Assembly: GCF_022399565.1 (NCBI RefSeq)
Contig: NZ_JAJTUT010000003.1
Coordinates: 620,001-684,000 of the forward strand
Length of the DNA stretch: 64,000 bases
Origin: Flavobacterium algicola
Lineage (GTDB): Bacteria > Bacteroidota > Bacteroidia > Flavobacteriales > Flavobacteriaceae
Reading direction: 5' to 3'
Shown: positions 44,887 to 54,800 of the stretch, piece by piece
How positions within the stretch are numbered: position 1 is the first letter of the stretch
How the letters are laid out: the number at the start of each line of letters is the position of its first letter
Notes under the pieces: generated by a model
Databases searched by the model: none
What the model was told of the DNA's origin: nothing
What the model saw: only the letters and a program-made list of their open reading frames with translations
Position numbers and translations under genes: made by a program

Positions 44887-47800
44887 TTAAAAATTCGCTA
44901 CTGTATGTCTTCCATTCAAAATAGTTTGAAGTAAACCAGCTAGTAATTTATCATTTGGAGACGCAACAATTTCTAGATGGTTACCGGAAACTTCATGAAT
45001 TCTAATCCCATTTGGAACTGCTTTTTTCCAACCCAAATAAATAGGGTCGGGCTTGTATTGCACATCATCTTTTGATCGAAATAAATCAACACTAAAAGAT
45101 TGCGGTTTCAATTGATACAAATCAACAATGCCATTAACCATTTCGTTTGCGGCAGTAAATTGAGCCAAGGCGTCTGCTTCTTTCGCCGTCATAATGGTAT
45201 CTTGATCTACATATTTTTGAAACAAATAATCTTTTTTGGCTAGCGTACGGTCTTTCATGGCACGCCAGCTAAATAGCATTTCCATTAAATAATTCATTCT
45301 TTTCTTTTGTATAGATATTTGTCTGCTATATTCTTTTTGTTGAATTGTATTTTTATAATAAGCGTGATCTACCGTAGTATCTAGTAAAGCGGTTAATATC
45401 ACTTTTCGACCTTGTTCTTTCAACTGACGCGTCATCTCAAAAGCAACCACTCCACCAAAAGAAAAACCCGCTAGCGCATAAGGCCCAGAAGGGTATAAGT
45501 CTACAATAGCTTCAATATATTGTGCTGCCATGTCCTCGATAGAATGATACCAATCGCTATAGGGGCGAGTAGTACCCTGAATACCATACACTGGCTGGTC
45601 AGGATCAAAATGTTTGCTAAGGCCGACGAAATTTATGGCATTAAGACCAGCACCATGTATAATAAACAGGGGTGGTTTGTTTCCAGATTTTTGTAAAGGA
45701 ACCAAGCAGGAAGTCGAAATATGGGTTTCCCTATGTATTAATTTTGAGAATTTTTCAACTGTAGAATGTTCGAAAAGTGATGAAATCGGATACGTTTTGC
45801 CCGTTTTTTTCTCAAATTCAGACATGACTTTTACTGCAATAATGGAATGACCACCCATTTCGAAAAAATTACTAAAAATATCAATAGTCGGTAACTTTAA
45901 GTACTTTTTCCAAATTTCAGCAACTAAAACTTCTTCGTCAGTTCTAGGCGGGCTAAAGCTGGCCGTTGCATTAATTTTTGCTTTAAGTTGAAACAGTGCT
46001 TTATCATCGATTTTTCCGTTGGTAGTCATCGGAATTTGATCTACAAAATAGAACACAGAAGGTACCATAAACGAGGGTAGCTGAATCGTTAAGTGATTAC
46101 GAACTTGCATTAAAAGTGTTGCCTCATTAGCAGGATCTTCTTGTGGAATTAAAAATGCGATTAACGAGTCGTTATCGGTTAAGACTACAGCAGTTTTTAT
46201 TTCGTCAAGGCTTGTAATAGCATGTTCTATTTCTCCCAATTCAATACGATAACCTCTTATTTTTACTTGATTATCGGCTCTGCCAACGTATTGGATGGTA
46301 TTGTTGTCCAATAACTTCCCAATATCGCCTGATAAATACTGTTTGCTTCCCAATTGATCTGTGAAATTGGGAAAAACAAAACGCTCATTGGTTAGTTCTT
46401 GCTGTCCCAAATAGCCCGATGATACACCTGCTCCTGATATCGCAATTTCTCCCAACTGCCCTTTTTTTACAGGTTGTCCTAGTGCATTCAACAAGTGAAT
46501 TTGAGTGTTAGCAATAGGTTTTCCAATAGCTATAAACGCATCGTCTTTATTGATTTGAGATAGAATACAACATACAGTAGTCTCGGTAGGACCGTATATA
46601 TTCCATAAAGACTGGCAACGGTCCAAAAGTTGTTTGGCTAGCGTTAATGGAACGGCTTCGCCACCAATCAAAACTTTTATAGATAAAGGAGCTTTCCAAC
46701 CCGAATCGAGAAGGATTAGCCATATCGTAGGCGTTCCCCACATAAGTGTAATTGCTTCGTCTGCCATTTTTTTGAGCAACAATCGTCCATCACGTCGTGT
46801 TTGCTCGTCGACCATGACGATAGTTGCCCCGTGCAATAAGGGTAAAAACGTTTCCATGACCATAGCATCAAAAGAAATGGTTGTCAAACAAAGCACTTTA
46901 TCATTCGCGTCAATTCCTGGTTCTTTCGCCATAGAACACACAAGATTGACAACATTTTTATGCATTACTTGCACTCCTTTTGGTTTTCCTGTAGATCCTG
47001 AAGTATAGATGATATAGGCAATTTCGTCTGTTGAAACGGAATTACTTAAAGGCTGGCTATCAAATGGTTTGCTTTTTTTGAGCAAAATAGCAATAGTATA
47101 TGCTTTTTTAGTCAGTCCAAACAGTTCGGTCTCTTTTTGCCCTACAATAAACTGCGCGTTAGAATCTTCTATCATTAATTTCTGTCTCGCCTGTGGGTAG
47201 GCTGGATCGATCGGTACGTAAGCGGCTCCGCATTGTAACACCGCAAAAATTGTCATCAACAATTCAGGAGATCTATCCAAAGAGATAGCAACTATTTGTC
47301 CAGAACACAAGCCTTGCGACGATAAATAATTTGCCATCTGTTTGGCAGATTGCCATAGTTCAGTATAGCTAACCGATCTATCTCCGTCTATAACCGCAAC
47401 AGCATCAGGTGTACGAGTCACTTGCGCTGCAAAAAGCTCGTGCAAATTGTGATCAGGAAATTGGGTTTCAGTCTGATTTAGCACAGTATAATCTGCTGAA
47501 AAGTCCTCGTAAACTATGTCGCCAATAGTTTGATTAGGATTTTCGGCTACTCGTTTCATAATATTTTCGAATGATAACATCATCGTTTCAATGGTTTTAG
47601 CTTCGAACAAGCTCGTGTTGTAGGACCATTCGAAGATAAATTTTTCACCTTTTTCGCTAAGATTTAAAAATAGTTCGAAAGATTCAAATGCTTTAGGATT
47701 GCTTTGACGTGTAAATTGTAAATCAGCAAATTGAACTCCATTGTTCATACCTAAATCAACATTAAAAACTACCGGAAGCAAAGGAATTCTTGATGGGTCA

Positions 47801-48867
47801 CGCGCTATAGGTAATTTTTGTAACAATTGCCCAAAAGTTAAATTTGGATACTCATAGGCATCGAGTAATTCTGATTTTCTTTTCTTTAGGTAAGTAGTAA
47901 ACTCACTATTTGCATCTATGCTACTTCTTAGAGGTAAAAGGTTGACACAATGCCCAATTAAATGGCTCATTTCCTTTACAGGCTGGCCTGCAAAAGGCAT
48001 ACCGATTACCAAATCGTTCTGCCCTGTAATTTTATACAATAAAATTTCAAAAATAGTAATAAGGGTGGTGACCAAACTCGTTCCTGCTTGGCGACCTGTT
48101 TGCTTAATTTGAGCTACTAAAGCTGCGTTTACTTCAAAATCCAGTCGGTTTCCTCCATACGTTTTTAGCTGAGGTCTTAGAAAATCTGTTGGGAGGTCAA
48201 GAAGCGGAATGTCTTTCTCAAACTGTGAAATCCAAAAGTTCTCAGTTGCTATATTCTCTTCCGTCTGTACATAATGAAGTTCCTCAGTTGCATAAGCACT
48301 AAAAGGTACGGCATTTTCAAGGATTAGCGTTTCCTTTTTAGCATAAGCGGTATACAAGACACCTAAATCTTGAAACAATACTCCAAAGGACCATCCATCG
48401 CATACAATATGATGTGCGGTAAGGACAAGTGTATATTTTGTTTCTGAATGTTGAAAAAGAGCCACCTTAATTAGAGGACCATGCACAAGATCAAATAGAA
48501 AATGGGCATCATTTCGAACATAATTTAAAACTGTATTCTCTTGATTGGCATCCGTTTCAGTGGTTGAATCAATTTTTTCAATAGGAATATTAATTTTTTT
48601 ATAAACAGTCATGTACAAGCCATCTGGGCTGAAGGTAGCACGTAAGGATTCATGTCTGGCAACTACAGCTTGAACAGCGGCTTCCATAGCGAGCGTATCA
48701 ACGGCACCATCAAATACTAGGGTTGTCGATTCGTTAAAAGAGCGTGCTGCATTTTCTCCACCAAAATAACAGGCAGTCCAAATTTCTGCTTGTGATTTTG
48801 TAGTATGCAATACAAAGTCGATTTCGGGACCAGTAAAGGGATTGTAGGTTACACTATTTTCTACCAT
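44887..48867 (-). CDS. NRPS module C-A-T-TE
   Basis: A 1,326-residue one-module NRPS. C domain at about 20-450 with HHIVCDG (152-158). A domain at about 475-960 (A3 TSGSTGKPKG at 622-631) with hand-aligned code DAMWLGIVCK, suggesting a hydrophobic or aromatic residue but matching no code I know. T domain at about 980-1045 with Ser1008. TE at about 1055-1315 with Ser1136 (GFSFGG) and His1297 (GNHLEI) intact. It starts 26 bp after the 2,224-residue gene, which ends exactly where a C domain would normally follow its aminotransferase, so this C domain should accept the beta-amino chain. Confidence 0.92.
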   Translation of the reverse strand: MVENSVTYNPFTGPEIDFVLHTTKSQAEIWTACYFGGENAARSFNESTTLVFDGAVDTLAMEAAVQAVVARHESLRATFSPDGLYMTVYKKINIPIEKIDSTTETDANQENTVLNYVRNDAHFLFDLVHGPLIKVALFQHSETKYTLVLTAHHIVCDGWSFGVLFQDLGVLYTAYAKKETLILENAVPFSAYATEELHYVQTEENIATENFWISQFEKDIPLLDLPTDFLRPQLKTYGGNRLDFEVNAALVAQIKQTGRQAGTSLVTTLITIFEILLYKITGQNDLVIGMPFAGQPVKEMSHLIGHCVNLLPLRSSIDANSEFTTYLKKRKSELLDAYEYPNLTFGQLLQKLPIARDPSRIPLLPVVFNVDLGMNNGVQFADLQFTRQSNPKAFESFELFLNLSEKGEKFIFEWSYNTSLFEAKTIETMMLSFENIMKRVAENPNQTIGDIVYEDFSADYTVLNQTETQFPDHNLHELFAAQVTRTPDAVAVIDGDRSVSYTELWQSAKQMANYLSSQGLCSGQIVAISLDRSPELLMTIFAVLQCGAAYVPIDPAYPQARQKLMIEDSNAQFIVGQKETELFGLTKKAYTIAILLKKSKPFDSQPLSNSVSTDEIAYIIYTSGSTGKPKGVQVMHKNVVNLVCSMAKEPGIDANDKVLCLTTISFDAMVMETFLPLLHGATIVMVDEQTRRDGRLLLKKMADEAITLMWGTPTIWLILLDSGWKAPLSIKVLIGGEAVPLTLAKQLLDRCQSLWNIYGPTETTVCCILSQINKDDAFIAIGKPIANTQIHLLNALGQPVKKGQLGEIAISGAGVSSGYLGQQELTNERFVFPNFTDQLGSKQYLSGDIGKLLDNNTIQYVGRADNQVKIRGYRIELGEIEHAITSLDEIKTAVVLTDNDSLIAFLIPQEDPANEATLLMQVRNHLTIQLPSFMVPSVFYFVDQIPMTTNGKIDDKALFQLKAKINATASFSPPRTDEEVLVAEIWKKYLKLPTIDIFSNFFEMGGHSIIAVKVMSEFEKKTGKTYPISSLFEHSTVEKFSKLIHRETHISTSCLVPLQKSGNKPPLFIIHGAGLNAINFVGLSKHFDPDQPVYGIQGTTRPYSDWYHSIEDMAAQYIEAIVDLYPSGPYALAGFSFGGVVAFEMTRQLKEQGRKVILTALLDTTVDHAYYKNTIQQKEYSRQISIQKKRMNYLMEMLFSWRAMKDRTLAKKDYLFQKYVDQDTIMTAKEADALAQFTAANEMVNGIVDLYQLKPQSFSVDLFRSKDDVQYKPDPIYLGWKKAVPNGIRIHEVSGNHLEIVASPNDKLLAGLLQTILNGRHTVANF

Positions 48868-48893
48868 TGGGGGATACTTTTCTCTGTTAGTTT

Positions 48894-51800
48894 TTACAAG
48901 TTAATTTTATCATAAGCCCCTTTAATAACCTTATCTTCTACAAACCAAGCTGTATTTCCTTCAGGATCTCTTCCTAGTTTGGCATTAGGGACAGGAGGAG
49001 TATTTAGCGTTCTATTTTTATTTGTAGCAATTGCGGCTAACGGTGAAGTAGTGCCACCATAAAAGCCAGCCTGAACCAAAGTCACAAGACTGCTTTGGAT
49101 TGTAGCTATGATAAAATCGATATCCTGATCGGTATACGGTTCAGTCAAAAAGCACGGAAAACCGTCCATGATATGAATCCCTTTTTCACGCAATACAGTA
49201 AAAAGGAGATCAGTGTATTGAACATCATCGTTAAATTTCATACGCCATAACGAGCTGAAGTGATTGATTATCATAGGTAAACCATTCGCACTAAAATAAG
49301 CATTTAGTTCTGTAGCCAATCGATCGGTCATGGCATTCAATCGGTTATGCAATGCAGGACCCTGCTTTTTCAAATGAAGAAGTGAGGCTTTGCAACTAGC
49401 AAGTGCCAATGGATGGCGTACAAACGTCCCTGCAAAATAGGTTACCCCAATTTCCGGAATCGAATCATCTCCAAAACTCCATTGACCACCGTCCAAAGTA
49501 TCTAGGTATTTTCGTTTTCCCAATATAGCTCCGATAGATATTCCACCACCAATTACTTTACCATAGGTGGCAATATCGGCTTCGATTCCAAACAATGCTT
49601 GTGCACCGCCTAGATTCGATCTAAAGCCTGTGATTACTTCATCAAATACGAGGGCAATGTCATTTTGTTCTGTTATCGCTCGCAATTGTTTCAAAAAAGC
49701 AATCGGTTGAAATTCAGGTCGTCTACTCTGTACCGGTTCTACCAGTACAGCGGCTATTTCATCGGCTCTTTCGGTGATAATGCGCAAACTTTCATCTGTT
49801 CCATAATCCAATAGGAGCATGTTTTGCACAGATTCCGGCATAATTCCTGCCGCCGCCGGAAAGCTCGTTCCTTTTTTCGAACCTCGAACCAATGCTTCAT
49901 CATTAATTCCATGATAGGAACCGGTAAAAGCAACAATTAAAGAGCGTCCCGTATAAGTACGCGCAATACGCATCGCACCCAATACCGCTTCTGATCCTGT
50001 ATTACACAAGGCTGCACGATCTTGGTTGGTGAAAGAAAGTAAAAGTTCGCACACTTCTGCGGCAAGGGGATGTTGAGGTCCCACTTCAAAACCACTTTCA
50101 ATTTGTTGGTGAAGTGCTTCTTTTATAAAATCAGGTTGATGACCAAAAAAACAAGATCCAAAACCATTTAGCGCATCTAAGTATTGATTCCCATCAATAT
50201 CCCACAATTGGTTACCAGTTGATTTTTTAATAACAAGAGGATAAACCATCTCTTTGGTTAGGGGTTTAAAACCAGTAACCACCCTTGGATCGGCCATGAT
50301 ACCTCTATTCTTTTGTGCATAGGTTTTACTAGCGGCTGTTTTTTTAGTGTAGCTTGCAGCGAGTTGGGCTAGAAAGGCAGCTTGCGAGGGCGCTAATTCG
50401 GTTGCTAATTTTTCAATTTTTGGCGAAGCACCAAAAGGTTTTGAATGTTCAACAATTTCGTTGGCTGTTCTACTATCTGCGTTTGTATTTTGTGCAAGTA
50501 TCGGCTGAGGTATTTGTTGTGCTGCCGCTTGATGATTAGTGGTGGGTAATTGAATCGGTGCGCCTTGGAGCAATTCTATCTGCTTTCCTAGTAGCTGAAT
50601 TTGTTGTGCAATCAATCCCAACGCTGTATTGTTTTGTTCAGAACTAACTGGCGAAGTATAGCTAGCAACTGTCACAGCCACAGGAGAAGGGTGCGGTATA
50701 GGAACAACTTTTGGAGCAATCGCTACAGGTTCAGGAGGAAGTTGCGCATCCAAAAAGTCGGCTAACAAATCGGGTGAACTTAGACCTTCATTAAGTTGAC
50801 GAAAAGTAATGGGGAGTTTGAATTCTTTTTTTAATCGAATAGCCAACTGCGTTAGAGTCAAGGAATCCAGCCCCAATTCAAGAAAGGAATAGCTAGTAGC
50901 ATCTTCTGGATATTCTACACCACTAGTTTGATTGATAGCTGCTGCAATTTGATTTAAAATAGTAATTTTTCTCATAGGTAATAGGTCATTTGTCGGCTCA
51001 GTAACTAGTGGAGCTTCGATAGATAGTTGTTCATTTTTTGTTGCCAATGCTGCTATTGGTGCCGATTTGGGAGGATCAATCCAACAGGGTTTTCGATCAA
51101 AAACATAACTTGGCAAAGCAATAAGCTGTCGTTGTTGGTCTTTATAGAAAGCCTGCCAATCGGGTTCAAACCCTCTCAACCACAATTCGCCCATGGTGGT
51201 TAAAATCGATTGGTAGTCGTTCCCGTTTTCTTTTGGCAAGGGTAGACTTGTGTAAGCAGCGATCATATTTCCCGCTCCGTGTTGCTTGGTTAAAGCCGTT
51301 AATGTTTGCCCAGGACCCACTTCTAAAAATGTTGGATCATCCAACTTTAGTAAGGTTTTTGCCGCGGGACTATAGCGAACAGCTTCGCGCATATGGTTGG
51401 ACCAATAGGTTGGATCGGTTGCTTCTTCGTCTGTAAGCCATGTTCCAGTTACCGATGAGGTTATGGGAAGGGAAGGAGTTCCTAATTTTATTTTTCGAAC
51501 AGCAGTTTCAAATGGCTCTACAGCCGCATCCATCATGTGTGAATGAAAAGCATGGCTCGTAAATAGCTGTTTGTTGGCAATTTCTGCCTGTTGTAATATT
51601 TTCGAAAAAGATAAAATCTCAGATGCTTCACCCGCTACCACGCATAATACAGGCGAATTTACCGCTGCAAGTGAGAGCGTTTTGGGTAAGATGGCGAGTA
51701 GTTCCTCTTCACTCATTCGAACAGAAAGCATATTTCCTGTTGGCAATTCATTCACCATTTGACCACGTAAGGCAATCAAATGTAAAGCATCTTCCAAACT

Positions 51801-54800
51801 GAAAATTCCAGCCAGAACACCACCAACAAATTCCCCAATACTATGACCACAAATGGCGGTTGGTTGTATCCCCCAACTTTTCCAGAGTTGCGCCAACGCG
51901 TATTCGGTTACAAACAAAGCGGGTTGGGTAAAGCGCGTGTCCTTTAATTGCGCTTCTGCTTCCGGACTGGGTTGTTCTGGATATAAAACCGTTCGGATAT
52001 CAATCAGAAGGTCTTTTTTCAAAAGTTCTGCACAAAGATCAATGGTCTCTTGATACACTTTCTCATGCTGGTACAATGCCATTCCCATTTGAGGGTATTG
52101 CGATCCTTGGCCTGGAAATAGAAAAACCAATTCGGACGGTACCGATTTTAGCACAGCCAATTTAAGGCTATTTTTTTGTATCGAAAGCAATTGGTTTGCC
52201 GATTCAACGCTTGTGTTCCCCACCAAAAAAGAGCGGTGCGCAAAACGCTGACGGGTCTTTTGTAAAGAGTACGCAATATCGGCTAATGAAATTTCACTTT
52301 CCGTATTTAAGAATTTCCCCAATTCCTTTTGAAAGCCTTGAGCGCTAAACGCTGTTTTGGCAGACCATAACAGCAATTGTTCTGGACGACTAGGACCGGA
52401 AACTTTAATTTCTTGCGGATATTCTTCGACTACCAAATGGACGTTGGTACCACCCACACCAAACGAACTTACTCCTGCACGTAAAGGCAAATCGGTAGTC
52501 GATTTCCAATCTCTCAATTGGGTAGTAACAAAAAACGGACTGTTTTTAAAATCAATAATCGGATTCGGATTTTCGAAGCCCAAAGATGGAGGCAGCTGTT
52601 GATGGTACATCGCCAAAACGGTTTTGATCAATCCAGCAACGCCTGCCGCAGCAGTAAGGTGACCCATATTACTTTTGACAGAACCTATAGCACAAGATTC
52701 CTTTTCGGGCACAGGGCCAAAAGCCATTTTCAAACCTTCAATTTCAATTGGATCTCCCAGTGGCGTAGCGGTACCATGCGTCTCTACATAGCTAATTGTT
52801 TCGGGTGCAATGTTGGCATCCTGCATCGCATGCGCAATGGCATCGGCTTGCCCTTCGGTGCTAGGAGCTGTAAAACTCCCTTTGTTTCCCCCATCATTAT
52901 TAATTCCAACTCCTTTAATAATACCATAAATTGTATCACCATCTTTTTGAGCGTCTTCTAGACTTTTTAATAGTACTACACCAGCACCATCACTAAAAAC
53001 GGTTCCTTTTGCGTCAGCATCAAACGATCGGCAGTGCCCATCATTACTCAACATAGAACCTTCTTGGTACAAATGACCACTATTAATGGGTGCTGTAACA
53101 TTAGAGCCTCCTGCGAGTGCAAGATTGCAATGGCCGTTTCGAATAGCTTCTACCGCCTGCGCAATGGCTAGGAGCGAAGTAGAGCATGCCGATTGAATAC
53201 TCACGGCAGGTCCTTTCAAATCGAGTTGATAAGCCGTTCTAGAGGCAATATAATCTTTTTCGTTAACCGTCTCTGCTTGCAAATAGCCTATTTGGTCTAA
53301 AATGGCAGCATTCGGAAGTATGTTTTTCTTATAATAGGTATTGGTTCCCACACCCGCATAAACGCCAGTTTTCCCGTTGTAATGCGCTGGTAGGTAGCCT
53401 GTTTGTTCTAGTGTTTCCCATGCAATTTCTAAAAATAAACGAAACTGTGGATCCATCACTTCGGCCAATTTTGGATTAATACCAAAAAAGGACGCATCAA
53501 AGAGATTCGCTGACGGAATGATTCCGCGCGCCGCTACATACAAAGGGTCGTTGCGCAGGCTATCAGGCACAGCCGCATCCAAATCTTCGCGTTTGAAAAA
53601 ACTGATGGTTTCTTTTCCGTTTTTCAAGACCTCCCAAAGTTCAGGAATGGTATTGGCACCAGGAAAGCGACCCGCCATTCCAATGATAGCAACAGCATCG
53701 GTTCGGGTATTTTTTTTTGTTTTCGAAAAATCAAATTTTGCTTTTTCCTTTATTGTTGAGTCCAAAAACGAGCTCAAACTACCTACCGTTGGATATTGGT
53801 AGATGTTGGTAACAGATATTGGACTGTCTAATTCATTATTCAATACCGCAACCGCCTTTTGTACTAAGAGGGAAGTAGCGCCCATCTCAAAAAAGTTATC
53901 ATCAATCCCAATAGAAGGGATATGCAACAGCTTTTGCCACACTGTAGCTATATTTTTTTGCAGTTCCGTTTTTGGTTTTCGAAAAAGAGGAGCGTTTGAG
54001 GGACGAATATATTCTGGTTTTGGCAAACTCTTTTTATCTATTTTACCGTTGGAGTTCAGCGGAAATTGATCTACCCACATAAAAATGCTAGGTATCATAT
54101 AAGTAGGCAGCAAGGTAGAAAGTAGTTCGGCTACATTACTATAAGTTGTGCTATTTTCCTCCGCTTTTAAGTAGGCTACAATTCGTGATGTTTCAAAATC
54201 TTTGTTAACAATTACAGCGGCCAATTTGATTTCAGGCAAACTAACGAGTGCAGCTTCAATTTCGCCCAATTCAATACGGTATCCATTAACCTTTACCTGA
54301 TCGTCAATACGCCCCAAATAGATAATATTCCCGTCTGTATCTTTTTTAACTAAATCGCCAGAACGATACATTTTCGTACCCAAATTAAATGGATTCGAGC
54401 AAAATTTTTCCGCATTTAATTCAGGTCTATTAATATAGCCTTTTGTAACGCCTTTTCCTGCAATACAAAGTTCACCAATTTCTCCATCTGGCACGACTTG
54501 TCCCTCTTTATTTACGATATAAAGTTGCGTATTTGGAAGTGCTTTACCAATTGGAATATTCTCGCTGGTATGTACTTTAGAAGTTGCACATTTATATATG
54601 CAACAACCAACAGTTGTTTCTGTTGGTCCATATTCATTAATTACAGTGGCTTGAATTCCATCATTTGCAAATAAATTTAAATGATATTGATATAATGCTT
54701 CTCCTCCAACAACGAAATTGGAAGCAATTTGAACGTCGTATTTTCTATTCAAGTTAAAAATTAACAAACTTATGTGTGATGGTGTTAATTTTATAAAGTC

